Assembly: GCF_028748065.1 (NCBI RefSeq)
Contig: NZ_CP118166.1
Span: 449,501-513,500, forward strand
Origin: Hyphococcus flavus
Lineage (GTDB): Bacteria; Pseudomonadota; Alphaproteobacteria; Caulobacterales; Parvularculaceae
Direction of reading: 5' to 3'
Length of the DNA: 64,000 nucleotides
A program made the translations under genes and the position numbers. Below the pieces are notes generated by a model. It did no database searches. It was not told the origin of the DNA and saw only the letters and a list, made by a program, of their open reading frames with translations. This document shows positions 46,573-56,856 of the stretch, piece after piece; the stretch's first letter is position 1; each line of letters opens with the position of its first letter.

Positions 46573-46593
46573 CGCGCCTTATTTGAAGGCGCG
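46573..46593 (-). other. inverted repeat between mreB and mreC
   Basis: CGCGCCTT-ATTTG-AAGGCGCG forms a perfect 8-bp stem with a 5-base loop in the 53-bp gap between mreB and mreC. There is no T-run, so it is not an intrinsic terminator; it could be an RNA processing or stability element lowering mreC relative to mreB, or affect the GTG start next to it. Confidence 0.45.
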
Positions 46594-46623
46594 AATCGCG
46601 CCCTGTCTCAATTTAGCACGAAG

Positions 46624-47679
<1,056 letters not shown>

Positions 47680-47810
47680 CTAGGTGAGTACTTACATTCA
47701 GCCACCGTGTTTATCCTTAATGGGTTCCTAAATCGTCAACAAACGCGGATTTTGAAAGCTTTTGGCGGATCGCGTCTTTACTCCTTAGCAAGATTCTTCG
47801 CCGGCGCCCG

Positions 47811-48674
47811 TCAATTCTCCTGACGGCGCAGACGGCGATATAACCAGCGCACAAACACCAAAAAGGCGAGCCACAAGGCGATAATGCCAGCAACAAGCGC
47901 AAGATCGCGCGGTTCGCGGCTGGTGAAAAACTCTACGACGCCCCCCATGTCAGTCCGAACAGCCTCGGGATCATGGGTGACCGCCATCAGCGCCGCCACC
48001 ATGACGATTTTCGGAATGATGCCGATGCCGGTGCCGGTCCAGTATTTCCACATCGGAATATGCGCAGCGCCAGCCGCCGCGTTGACCACGACAAATGGCG
48101 CCGATGGCACCACGCGAATTAGCCCGCTCGCCAGAATGCCGTGACGGCCGATAAAATTTATCGTGCGTTGCACCCGGTCGGTGCCAAAACGGCGCAGCCA
48201 CCGGCCCCCGAGGAAATGCCCAAGTCCAAATGTCAGCGTCGCGCTCGCCATTGTTGCGATCCACGAATATATCGCGCCGTTTTTTGGTCCGAAAACGATC
48301 ACCGTCGCCGTAATCAGCAAAATCTGCGGAAAGCCTGTAAGCGCAAGAAACGCGAAAATTGAAATGACGCCAAATACAGCGAAGGGAGATTCAGCGGCCT
48401 GCGCGAGGAGCGCATTTAACTTGTCCTCATTTTCCTGCTCAAGATGAAACCATTGCTGCCCATAAGCCAGCATCAGCACAACAAAAATCAGAAGAATGAC
48501 GGACACCGCGAGCGAGGTAATCGCCTTTGCATCCATGGCGTTCAGGAAGCGCCCTAAACGGCGTAAAAACTCAAACATACTTTCCCGCGGTTCCCGCATT
48601 ACGCTGAACCGGCCGCTTTTTTCGCTTCCCCAAGCCTTAAAGCGAATCCGGCGCGCTAACCCGGTAAACCGCAT
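47811..48674 (-). CDS. TVP38/TMEM64 (DedA-like) membrane protein
   Basis: Up to 287 residues with about six spans and the SNARE-associated/DedA core: FLALTGFPQILLITATVIVFGPKNGAIYSWIATM and LRFGT-like LRRFGTDRVQRTINFIGRHGILASGLIRVVPSAPFVVVNAAAGAA (read in parts), where the Pro and Arg are conserved. These proteins are linked to lipid scrambling or envelope lipid traffic. Three starts are possible (48674, 48599, 48578); the last, MFEFLRRLG, has GGGAAAG just upstream and is most likely. Confidence 0.87.
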   Translation of the reverse strand: MRFTGLARRIRFKAWGSEKSGRFSVMREPRESMFEFLRRLGRFLNAMDAKAITSLAVSVILLIFVVLMLAYGQQWFHLEQENEDKLNALLAQAAESPFAVFGVISIFAFLALTGFPQILLITATVIVFGPKNGAIYSWIATMASATLTFGLGHFLGGRWLRRFGTDRVQRTINFIGRHGILASGLIRVVPSAPFVVVNAAAGAAHIPMWKYWTGTGIGIIPKIVMVAALMAVTHDPEAVRTDMGGVVEFFTSREPRDLALVAGIIALWLAFLVFVRWLYRRLRRQEN

Positions 48675-48905
48675 CAGCGCCGACCATACCCGGAACGCCA
48701 GACACCCCCCGGTTTACCCCGGCGTTTTCCGGATGTCGTCCTAACGCTCCGCCTGCCCAAAGGCAATCACCCCGGCAACATCAAGAAACATAAGGCCTTT
48801 CCCACTTTATTTGCGCCTCTCCCATAAAAAAGCCAGTATACATAGCTGTGGATAACCGAGGCGCCTTCGGGGGGCGAGCTTCGGCGGGGTATTGGGGATT
48901 TGATC

Positions 48906-49625
48906 ATGCGGATGCGGCTGATCTTCTGGATCATTATTTTCGCGCTGGGTGCGCTTGTGGGCGATCGCTACGGCATGCCGGGCATTGTCCGGAACGCGGC
49001 TGACGGCGGGTTCTCCTATGTTGAAAGCTGGTTTGGCCGTTTGGGGGAACCGATCCCCGAAGCTGAAGAGAGCGCCGCTGAGAATGAGACCGACGTTTCA
49101 CCGAACCAGGAAGAACCTGACCAGTCTGATGGGGACGCAACATCGTCTGAAAATGAGGCCCAGGCGCCATCCGGCTCACTCGCCGATAATGCAAACCTGC
49201 GCATCAACGCAGAAGGGTTGCAGATAATCAAGGAGAGCGAGGGCCTTCGCCTTGAAGCATATAATTTGGGCGGCCAATGGCTGATCGGTTACGGCCATTC
49301 CCGCACGGCGCGCGCCGGCATGACCATCACCGAATCTGAAGCCGAACAGTTGTTGCGCGAGGACGTCCGCGATTCAGAAGACGCGGTAAAGCGCATGGTC
49401 GAAGTACCGGTGAATGAAAATCAGTTTTCTGCAATGGTGTCGCTCGCCTACAATTTGGGTTCCGGCGGGTTTTCACGTACGACCGTCCTTGAGCGGATCA
49501 ATCAGGGCGATTACCAGGGCGCTGCCGACGGATTTCTCAACCACAACAGGGCTGGCGGGCAAGTGAACGAGCACCTCACCCACCGCCGTGAAAAAGAACG
49601 CGAACTGTTTCTGAAACCTGCCTAA
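48906..49625 (+). CDS. membrane-anchored GH24-like lysozyme
   Basis: A 239-residue protein with an N-terminal membrane anchor (LIFWIIIFALGALVG), a Glu/Asp/Ser-rich linker (about 50-95) and a T4-type lysozyme domain (about 98-236; INAEGLQIIKESEGLRLEAY, FSAMVSLAYNLGSGGF). Glu112 fits the catalytic Glu, but the Asp and Thr of the E-D-T triad are not where expected (the segment reads NLGGQWLIGYGH). It may be weak, wall-binding or regulated. The ATG at 48906 with GGGGA seven bases upstream is preferred over TTG at 48900. Its end overlaps the convergent gene by 4 bp. Confidence 0.83.
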   Translation: MRMRLIFWIIIFALGALVGDRYGMPGIVRNAADGGFSYVESWFGRLGEPIPEAEESAAENETDVSPNQEEPDQSDGDATSSENEAQAPSGSLADNANLRINAEGLQIIKESEGLRLEAYNLGGQWLIGYGHSRTARAGMTITESEAEQLLREDVRDSEDAVKRMVEVPVNENQFSAMVSLAYNLGSGGFSRTTVLERINQGDYQGAADGFLNHNRAGGQVNEHLTHRREKERELFLKPA

Positions 49626-50071
49626 GGCGTTTCCGGCTCAGGGTTTGAGTTGCCGATATCGGCGACGAATTTCCATTCGCCGTTTTCCTTGCGCCATATG
49701 GAGATATATTTTCCGTGGCTTACTTTCTCGCCCTCGTCGCCCGGCGAGGTTGATACGTAACGGCCCCAGGTAAATCCGAAATCATCGGACGACGACGCCA
49801 TGCCGGCTTGCGGGAACCACTCAAGTGTTGCGCCATCCGTCCAGCCGGAAAACCGTTCAATCAGCTTATCGCGTCCCTGATAGGGCTGGCCGCCATCAGG
49901 GAACATCATGACGTCATCGGCGGCGTAGGCGGCAAAGGCCGCGGGCACGCTTTCTTCCTGCGCCATGGCGGAAAAAGCCCGGTCGACGGCGATCATCTCT
50001 TCCACGGCGTCCGCCCAAGCTGGCGATATTGCAACAACGCCGGCGAAAAGACTGGCGATTAATTTCTTCAT
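49622..50071 (-). CDS. exported SnoaL/NTF2-like protein
   Basis: A 149-residue protein with a signal peptide (MKKLIASLFAGVVAISPAWA) and a compact NTF2-like fold resembling DUF4440 (AVDRAFSAMAQEESVPAAFAAYAADDVMMFPDGGQPYQG, then GEWKFVADIGNSN, read in parts). The start at 50071 has GGAGG five bases upstream; the longer frame from 50119 is not used. These domains bind small molecules or act as weak isomerases. It is followed by the convergent lysozyme gene. Confidence 0.82.
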   Translation of the reverse strand: MKKLIASLFAGVVAISPAWADAVEEMIAVDRAFSAMAQEESVPAAFAAYAADDVMMFPDGGQPYQGRDKLIERFSGWTDGATLEWFPQAGMASSSDDFGFTWGRYVSTSPGDEGEKVSHGKYISIWRKENGEWKFVADIGNSNPEPETP

Positions 50072-50144
50072 CAAAGCCTCCCTTGCAGATGGTTTCATGT
50101 ACAGGAAACAGACGGACAAGGATCGCGGATTTCGGCAAACCGTT

Positions 50145-51053
50145 CTAAATGTCCGACGTAATTTGCTTCACAATTTCGTCAGCGTTGCCCGCACGCGGCC
50201 AGCCCGCCGCCTGATTGCGGAACCATGTGAGTTGGCGTTTTGCAAAACGCCGCGTCGATTGTTGAAGCGTCGCCAAAGCTTCCTCGCGCGTAATCTCACT
50301 TGAAAAAAACGCTGCAATTTCAGGCACGCCCAGGGCCTTCATCACCGGCAAAGACGGATCGAGGCCGCGTTCGATGAGCGACTTCACTTCTTCAATGGCG
50401 CCCTCAGACAGCATTTGCGCTGCGCGCTGATCGCAGCGTGCATAAAGCGTTTCGCGTGATGGTTCGATAACAACTCTCGACGAAACATTTGAAAGGAACG
50501 GCTCACGGGGAAGCTCCTGGTAGTAGGAAAGCGGTTTACCGGTCGCTTCAAACACTTCCCAGGCCCGAACCAGCCGTTGCGTGTCTCCTTCTGGTAAACG
50601 CGCCATGACCGGGTCATTTGCAATGACCTCTTCGCGGAACGCCGCCGGGCCGATGTCTTCACGTCGTTTTTTTGCGGCTTCGCGGATTTCGATGGGGACA
50701 TCAGGGATGGGCGACAACCCCTCCTCCAGCGACCGAAAGTAAAGTCCGGTGCCGCCGACGATGATTGCAGTGCCGCCGCGTGCATGAATGTCAGTTATCG
50801 CGGTGACCGCCATCTGCGCCCAGCGGCCGGCCGAACAACGTTCAGCGCCGTCGAGAACGCCGTAGAGATGGTGTTGAGCCAGGCGCTCGTCGCCTGATGA
50901 AGGGCGCGCAGTCACAATCCGCAAATCGGCATAGACCTGCATGGCGTCAGCGTTGACGATTTCGCCGCCAGTCTGCTGCGCCAGCGTCAGCGCCGCGGCG
51001 GACTTGCCCGAGGCCGTAGGCCCTGCAATAAAGATGACGCCTGCGTCGTTCAT
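50145..51053 (-). CDS. miaA: tRNA dimethylallyltransferase MiaA
   Basis: A 302-residue enzyme adding dimethylallyl to A37 of tRNAs reading codons that begin with U. It carries the P-loop GPTASGKSAA, the DMAPP-site segment NADAMQVYADLRIVTARPS, GGTGLYFRSL and the anticodon-binding-side motif RQLTWFRNQ. The ATG at 51053 (MNDAGVIFIAG) is chosen over an upstream frame that would start inside serB's promoter. It is divergent from serB with only 18 bases between the start codons. Confidence 0.95.
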   Translation of the reverse strand: MNDAGVIFIAGPTASGKSAAALTLAQQTGGEIVNADAMQVYADLRIVTARPSSGDERLAQHHLYGVLDGAERCSAGRWAQMAVTAITDIHARGGTAIIVGGTGLYFRSLEEGLSPIPDVPIEIREAAKKRREDIGPAAFREEVIANDPVMARLPEGDTQRLVRAWEVFEATGKPLSYYQELPREPFLSNVSSRVVIEPSRETLYARCDQRAAQMLSEGAIEEVKSLIERGLDPSLPVMKALGVPEIAAFFSSEITREEALATLQQSTRRFAKRQLTWFRNQAAGWPRAGNADEIVKQITSDI

Positions 51054-51071
51054 GAGGTCGTCCGTACCCGT

Positions 51072-51956
51072 ATGACTTACATTCTTTCCGTCATTGCCGA
51101 TCCGGAAAATCCGGTTATCGACCAATCGCTTCTCGACCGGCTGACTGAGGCCGTCAAGGGCACTACGGCGCGCACGCTGGCGCAGGGCATCGCCTATGAT
51201 ATTGGCTTGGCGAACATGCCGGAAACAGGCTCGTTCAAGGAAGCTTCAGCCATCGCGGCCGAGGCTGGTGTCGATCTCAACCTTATCGGCGTCAGCGGCA
51301 GGCGCAAAAAGCTGCTGATCGCCGATATGGATTCGACCATCATCGAACAGGAATGCATCGATGAACTCGCCGAATATGCCGGCAAGCGCGCCGAAATATC
51401 AGACATCACTGAACGCGCCATGCGCGGCGAGCTGGACTTTGAAGCAGCACTAAAAGAACGCGTCGCGATGCTTGAAGGCCTGTCAACTGATGTTCTAGAA
51501 GAGGCGTTCAAACACCGCATCACCCTGACGCCTGGCGCACGCAGGCTTGTTCAGACTATGAACGAAGTCGGCGCCGTCACCGCACTCGTTTCGGGCGGTT
51601 TTACGTTTTTTACATCACGTGTAGCGGAACAAACCGGCTTTCAGGTGACGCAAGCCAACGAGCTGTTAATCGAAGATGAAAAACTTACCGGCGCTGTCGG
51701 CGAACCAATTCTTGGGCGGGCGGCTAAAGAAGACGCGCTTGTTCGGCTTGCGGAAACCAATAACATCGAACTGCATGAAACGCTGGCTGTCGGCGACGGC
51801 GCCAACGATCTCTCCATGCTGGGTCGTGCGGGACTGGGGGTCGCCTTCCGCGCCAAGCCAGCCGTCGCGAAAGCCGCACACGCGCGCATCAGCCATGGCG
51901 ACCTGACAGCGCTATTATACCTTCAGGGTATTCCGCAGTCGGAATTTATTGACTGA
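51072..51956 (+). CDS. serB: phosphoserine phosphatase SerB
   Basis: A 294-residue HAD phosphatase for the last step of serine synthesis. The nucleophile is the first Asp in LLIADMDSTIIEQECIDELA (quoted at 20 residues), with SGGFTFF and GDGANDLSMLGRAG as later HAD motifs. An N-terminal ACT-like segment of about 75 residues is typical of alphaproteobacterial SerB. It ends two bases before the convergent protease gene. Confidence 0.95.
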   Translation: MTYILSVIADPENPVIDQSLLDRLTEAVKGTTARTLAQGIAYDIGLANMPETGSFKEASAIAAEAGVDLNLIGVSGRRKKLLIADMDSTIIEQECIDELAEYAGKRAEISDITERAMRGELDFEAALKERVAMLEGLSTDVLEEAFKHRITLTPGARRLVQTMNEVGAVTALVSGGFTFFTSRVAEQTGFQVTQANELLIEDEKLTGAVGEPILGRAAKEDALVRLAETNNIELHETLAVGDGANDLSMLGRAGLGVAFRAKPAVAKAAHARISHGDLTALLYLQGIPQSEFID

Positions 51957-51958
51957 CC

Positions 51959-53344
51959 TTAAGGCCGCAGGCTTTCGTAGAACAACAAGTCGCCGCGTTG
52001 CACGTAAATCTGCACAGGTCCGCTGTTGAGGTTGCGCAACTTGCCTAATTTATCGACAGCCGTGTTTGGACGCGTAACGCGCTCCCAGCCGATTTCGAGA
52101 ATGACGTCGCCGGGCTGCAGGACAATCGCCGCCGCACTTTCCGGGTCAACAGCCGTCACCACCACCCCTTGCACATTGGCAGGCAGGCCAAACGCCTGGC
52201 GTAATTCCTCGGTTGGCTCCTGCAAGGTCAAACCGGAGCCTTGCGCCGCATTCGCAGGCAAGACGCCGCCCGGGTTGGCCGCAAGCATACGGGTTTCGCG
52301 ACGATCGATCCGTACCTGGACGGTGACCCGGCGCGTGTCGCGCAGAACTGTCATCGGCACTGTCCGACCGATTGGCGTGTCGGCCACGGCGCGGGTCAGG
52401 TCGCGCACATTCTCAATTTCCCGGCGATTGAACTCAAGGATAACGTCATTAGGCAAAAGCCCCGCGTCTGACGCCGGGCTGTTCGGACGCACGACCGTGA
52501 CAACGGCGCCTTTCGGCGCACGCAGACGCAACGTCGCCGCCAGTTCCGGCGTAACATCGTCGATAGAAACGCCAAGCCAGCCACGGCGCGTTTCGCCGAA
52601 TTCCATCAGTTGCGTCACTACCGTTTCTGCAAGATCGGCAGGCACGGCGAAACCAACACCAACCGAACCGCCAGTTTGAGAGTAAATCGCGGTGTTGACG
52701 CCAACCACCTGACCGTTGAGGTCAAACAGGGGACCGCCCGAGTTGCCGCGATTTATCGCAGCATCAGTCTGAATAAAGTCATCATACTGACCGGAATTAA
52801 TGTCGCGATTGCGCGCCGACACGATACCAACCGTAACAGTGCCGCCAAGGCCAAACGGATTACCGATGGCAATAACCCAGTCACCAACACGGGCGACATC
52901 GGAATTACCAAACTCCACATGTGGAAACCGGACGCCGGCGCCGTCAAGTTGCAAAACTGCGAGGTCTGTTTCGCGGTCGGTCCCGATCAATGTCGCGGCG
53001 AATTCACGACCGTCATTCAAAGTAACAGTGATGTCGTCAGCGTTGTCGATGACGTGATTGTTGGTCACGACGACGCCGGAAGCATCTATGATAAAACCCG
53101 ACCCGAGCGAAACAGCCGGCTGGTTGAATTTGCGCTGCAGAGGAGACAATTGCGCCGCGCCGCTGGCGCCGCGCTGGGCGGTCGAGATGTTCACCACCGC
53201 TGGCGTTAGGTCTTCTGCGAGATCGGCGAAACTGTCAGGCGCATTGCGCGCCTCCGCCGCCGTCAATCCAGCATCCGCCGCGACCAGACATCCGACCGCG
53301 AACGCGCCAGCCAGAACACCCATCAATCCACCGGTTTGAGCCAT
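51959..53344 (-). CDS. degP: DegP/HtrA-type periplasmic serine protease
   Basis: A 461-residue HtrA protease with an N-terminal hydrophobic export segment, a chymotrypsin-like domain with catalytic His97 (TNNHVID), Asp127 (ETDLAVL) and Ser202 (RGNSGGPLF), and two PDZ domains (about 265-355 and 375-455). It degrades misfolded envelope proteins. It follows hflKC on the same strand but with a 107-bp gap, so it probably has its own promoter. Alphaproteobacteria usually carry several such paralogues; the exact subfamily (DegP, DegQ, MucD) is not decided here. Confidence 0.93.
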   Translation of the reverse strand: MAQTGGLMGVLAGAFAVGCLVAADAGLTAAEARNAPDSFADLAEDLTPAVVNISTAQRGASGAAQLSPLQRKFNQPAVSLGSGFIIDASGVVVTNNHVIDNADDITVTLNDGREFAATLIGTDRETDLAVLQLDGAGVRFPHVEFGNSDVARVGDWVIAIGNPFGLGGTVTVGIVSARNRDINSGQYDDFIQTDAAINRGNSGGPLFDLNGQVVGVNTAIYSQTGGSVGVGFAVPADLAETVVTQLMEFGETRRGWLGVSIDDVTPELAATLRLRAPKGAVVTVVRPNSPASDAGLLPNDVILEFNRREIENVRDLTRAVADTPIGRTVPMTVLRDTRRVTVQVRIDRRETRMLAANPGGVLPANAAQGSGLTLQEPTEELRQAFGLPANVQGVVVTAVDPESAAAIVLQPGDVILEIGWERVTRPNTAVDKLGKLRNLNSGPVQIYVQRGDLLFYESLRP

Positions 53345-53451
53345 AACCGCCCCTTAATCTTCCCCGAACTGAAAACTACCGCCTTCAGGTTAACCCAAAG
53401 CCGACAAACGGCAAATGGCTGATGCGATGGACGGCCATCAAATTCAGATTA

Positions 53452-54324
53452 CTAGCGCCGCCCTTCTAAGTTGTTGAAGTAACGGAAGAATTCGCTGTCC
53501 GGCGAAAGCAGAATTGTAGTCTCGCCATCCTGAAGCGCCTCTTCGTAGGCAAGAAGCGAGCGATAGAAGGCGAAAAACTCCTGATCCTTGTTGTAGGCGG
53601 ACGCGAATATGGCGTTTCGTTCGGCGTCTGCGGCGCCGCGAATTTTCTGCGCTTCTTCTTCCGCCTCAGCTTTAATTTCAATCACCTGACGGTCGGCTTG
53701 CGCGCGGATCTGGTTTGCCTGCTCGTTGCCTTCGGAACGGTATTGCTGAGCGAGCTGACGGCGTTCGGCGATCATTCGTTGGAAGACCGCTTCCGAGTTT
53801 GTTTGAGGCAAGTCGGCGCGCCGAATTTTTACGTCAACGATTTCAACGCCAAGAGGGCGAGCGGATGCTGTTAATTGTTCCTGAATGCGCCCCATTAACT
53901 CGCTGCGCCGTTCGGAAATAATTTCATCAACCGTTACCGAACCCAGCACAGCTCGTAATGAGTCATTAAGCTGGCTGCTGAGACGTTCCTCACCCCTAAG
54001 TTCAGTGCGCACTGATTGATAAAATAAAAGCGGATCAATAATCTTGTAACGCGCAAAAGCATCAACGATCAGTCTTTCCTGGTTGCGCGCAATAATTTCA
54101 GTTTGCTCCTGCTCAAGATGCCGGTTGCGCCGATCAATGAAATTGACGCTTTCCGCAAACGGCACTTTGAATTTAAGGCCAGCTTCCGCATACTGACTTT
54201 TCGGTTCACCAAACCGGAAGACAAGCGCGGAGTGTGTTTCCGGCACAATGAAAGCAGAATTCAAAAGCACCACCAAGCCGACAAGAACAACGACTCCAAT
54301 AAAAGGGAGCGGTAATTTACTCAT
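53452..54324 (-). CDS. hflC: FtsH protease modulator HflC
   Basis: A 290-residue SPFH/band-7 protein with one N-terminal anchor (PFIGVVVLVGLVVLLNSAFIV), the prohibitin domain (FVPFAESVNFIDRRNRHL-like), and a C-terminal coiled coil rich in Glu/Arg/Gln. With HflK it forms the cage around FtsH in the inner membrane. It is separated from hflK by one base and GGGAG precedes its ATG. Confidence 0.95.
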   Translation of the reverse strand: MSKLPLPFIGVVVLVGLVVLLNSAFIVPETHSALVFRFGEPKSQYAEAGLKFKVPFAESVNFIDRRNRHLEQEQTEIIARNQERLIVDAFARYKIIDPLLFYQSVRTELRGEERLSSQLNDSLRAVLGSVTVDEIISERRSELMGRIQEQLTASARPLGVEIVDVKIRRADLPQTNSEAVFQRMIAERRQLAQQYRSEGNEQANQIRAQADRQVIEIKAEAEEEAQKIRGAADAERNAIFASAYNKDQEFFAFYRSLLAYEEALQDGETTILLSPDSEFFRYFNNLEGRR

Positions 54325-54325
54325 C

Positions 54326-55519
54326 TTAATTGTCTCCCTGTTGACGATTAGACTGTTGCTGGCGTCGATTTAACTGATCCAGCGGCAAATACGGCACGAC
54401 GCCTGATCCAGCCCCTTCCTCGATTATGATTTTGTCCATATCACCAAGCACGCGCTCAACTGTTTCCAGATACATGCGCTGGCGCGTGACTTCTGGCGCC
54501 TGCGCATACTCCGAATAAATCTCGTTGAAGCGCGCCGCTGCGCCCCGCGCGTTTGCGGTTCGCTCAGACGCATAAGCGCGAGCTTCCTCGAGGATACGCT
54601 GGGCCTCGCCTCGTGCTTCCGGTACGACCTGGTTGGTGTACTGACGCGCCTGCTGAATGACTGTCGCCTGGTTCTGCTCGGCTGCCTGAACATCGCGGAA
54701 GGCTTCATTAACGTCATTGGTCGGCGGCTCGGCGAGTGTCAGGTTCACACGCTCGACCTGGATGCCAGCCAGATAAGAGTCCAACGCACTTTGCATCAGC
54801 GCTTGAGTTTGAGAAGCGACCTCGGTGCGACCATCGGTTTGTACATAGTCAAGTGTGTTTTTACCTACGACTTCGCGCATTGCTGCTTCGCCAGTCATGC
54901 GCACAAGCGACTCAGGATCGTCAATATTAAAGGTGAACTGCGCGACGCCGGGCATATCTTCACCCTGCTCGGGGACGAGCGCCGATTTAATACGCCACTG
55001 CACGGTGAATGCGATGTCAACAATGTTCTTATCGCCGGTCAGCATGAGGCCCTCCGGCAACTGCCCAGAGCGGCGACCAGTTGCAGGAATTTGCATATCC
55101 TGAAGCGACAAGACAGGTTGTTTTCTTACATTTTGCACCGGCATCGGCACATGCCAGTGCAAGCCAGGCCCTTTGACATCTGAATAGTCGCCAAATGTCG
55201 TGACAACTGCGAGTTCTTCAGGGGCTACCTGATAGATGCCGCTGGCGCCCCATAGCAACAAAAGCGCGCCGCCGATCATTCCGGCTGTGCCTTTATTCAA
55301 CTGAAATCCGCCGCCGCCTGAGCCGCCGCCGCGCCCGCCTTTCGGGAAGGCGCGCTTCAACCGCTGGCGTGACGCCTGAAGGAGGTCTTCAAGATCGGGC
55401 GGCTCATTCCTGCCGCCGCCATTATTGTTGGACCCGCCATTGTTGCCGCGGGGCGGTTGTCCCCATGGTCCGCGGCCGCCACCGCCGCCGCGATTACCGG
55501 AATTATCCTGCCAGGGCAT
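54326..55519 (-). CDS. hflK: FtsH protease modulator HflK
   Basis: A 397-residue SPFH protein with a long Gly/Asn-rich N-terminal tail (about 1-85), one TM (GTAGMIGGALLLLWGASGIYQV), the SPFH domain (VVTTFGDYSDVKGPGLHWHVPMP), and a C-terminal coiled coil (about 270-360). It pairs with HflC downstream. GAGG lies six bases before the ATG. The Gly/Asn tail is a usual feature of proteobacterial HflK and is probably disordered in the cytoplasm. Confidence 0.95.
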   Translation of the reverse strand: MPWQDNSGNRGGGGGRGPWGQPPRGNNGGSNNNGGGRNEPPDLEDLLQASRQRLKRAFPKGGRGGGSGGGGFQLNKGTAGMIGGALLLLWGASGIYQVAPEELAVVTTFGDYSDVKGPGLHWHVPMPVQNVRKQPVLSLQDMQIPATGRRSGQLPEGLMLTGDKNIVDIAFTVQWRIKSALVPEQGEDMPGVAQFTFNIDDPESLVRMTGEAAMREVVGKNTLDYVQTDGRTEVASQTQALMQSALDSYLAGIQVERVNLTLAEPPTNDVNEAFRDVQAAEQNQATVIQQARQYTNQVVPEARGEAQRILEEARAYASERTANARGAAARFNEIYSEYAQAPEVTRQRMYLETVERVLGDMDKIIIEEGAGSGVVPYLPLDQLNRRQQQSNRQQGDN

Positions 55520-55689
55520 TCAAAGCCTCACTTGTCTGATTTTTTGCTCCCGCGCGGCCGTGTCGCGCAGATGAGCGGTTGGAACCTATGACCGCCCGTA
55601 TATATGTTACGCGGGGCCCGGCGCAACGCGCCCAGCGTCTTTTTAGTGCGCTTTTTGAGCGCTTTTTTAAATGATTTCAAAGGCCAACC

Positions 55690-56856
55690 GTGAGCAATCC
55701 CCTAATTCTTCGCGTGCGCTCGGCTCTTGCCGGGATTGATAATCCCAAAACAGGACGCAACATCATCGCCGACGGCATGATCCACGGCCTCGGCGCTGAT
55801 GACGAAGGCCGTGTGCGTTTCACCCTGGTTTTTGATGAGAGCGCTGACCGTGAAGAAGCTGAGGTGCTGCTTACGCAAGCCAAAAAAGCCGCCGGCGCGC
55901 TTGAGGGCGTTTCAGCAGTCACCGCCGTTGCTACAGCCCACGGATCGGCGAAACCCTCACAGGGCCGTCATTCGCCGGTATCTCAGCAGTCGCGGCATTC
56001 GCCATCATCTCAGCAATCACGGCATTCGCCGCAGGCAACTGCAAGCGCTCATGAAAATCCCTTTGGATTGAAAAACAAACCGCGCGTCGAAGCCGCCGCC
56101 GAAACCCTCTCCGGCGTCAAATCGATTATCGCCGTCGCTTCGGGCAAGGGCGGCGTCGGCAAATCCACGGTCGCCGCCAATCTCGCCGTGGCGCTCGCCG
56201 CGTCGGGCCTGCAAACCGGTTTGCTGGACGCAGATATTTACGGCCCGTCTGCGCCGACGCTTTTCGGCATCAAGGACAAGCCCGCCATGAAAGACGGCAA
56301 GATCCAGCCGCGCGAAGCCTATGGCGTTAAAATCATGTCCATCGGCATGCTGATCGATCCCGAACAGGCGATCGCCTGGCGCGGCCCCATGGTGATGGGC
56401 GCGGTGCGCCAGCTCATGAGCGATGTGGACTGGGGCGATCTTGATGTGATGATCATCGACACGCCTCCCGGCACCGGCGACACGCATTTATCGCTCATAC
56501 AATCGAAACGCCTCACCGGCGCGGTGATTGTGTCGACACCACAGGAAATGGCCCTCGCCGACATGCGCCGCGGCGTTTCGCTATTCAGGCAAACCGAAAC
56601 GCCAGTGATCGGCGTCATCGAAAACATGGCCTGGCTCGAACTTCCGGGCGGCGAACGGCAATATCTGTTTGGCGAGGGCGGCGCGAAAAAAGCCGCTGAA
56701 ACGATTGGCGCGCCGTTTCTCGGCGCGATCCCGCTCTATCCCGAATTACGCCAAGCCTCGGACGACGGCCTGCCGCTCGCGGCGCGCGATCATCCGGGGG
56801 CGGATGTATTTAAGGATTTGGCGGCTCAAATCAGCAAGGCTGCGCGCTCACACTGA
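55690..56856 (+). CDS. apbC: Mrp/NBP35-type P-loop ATPase (iron-sulfur carrier, ApbC)
   Basis: A 388-residue protein with an N-terminal MIP18-like domain (about 1-85), a low-complexity linker (about 85-125) and a deviant Walker A GKGGVGKST ATPase domain (about 130-380) with DADIYGPS and GAVIVSTPQEMALAD. Mrp proteins carry or insert Fe-S clusters in the cytoplasm. The linker holds tandem nine-residue units RHSPVSQQS / RHSPSSQQS / RHSPQ. GTG start with AAAGG upstream. Confidence 0.93.
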   Translation: MSNPLILRVRSALAGIDNPKTGRNIIADGMIHGLGADDEGRVRFTLVFDESADREEAEVLLTQAKKAAGALEGVSAVTAVATAHGSAKPSQGRHSPVSQQSRHSPSSQQSRHSPQATASAHENPFGLKNKPRVEAAAETLSGVKSIIAVASGKGGVGKSTVAANLAVALAASGLQTGLLDADIYGPSAPTLFGIKDKPAMKDGKIQPREAYGVKIMSIGMLIDPEQAIAWRGPMVMGAVRQLMSDVDWGDLDVMIIDTPPGTGDTHLSLIQSKRLTGAVIVSTPQEMALADMRRGVSLFRQTETPVIGVIENMAWLELPGGERQYLFGEGGAKKAAETIGAPFLGAIPLYPELRQASDDGLPLAARDHPGADVFKDLAAQISKAARSH

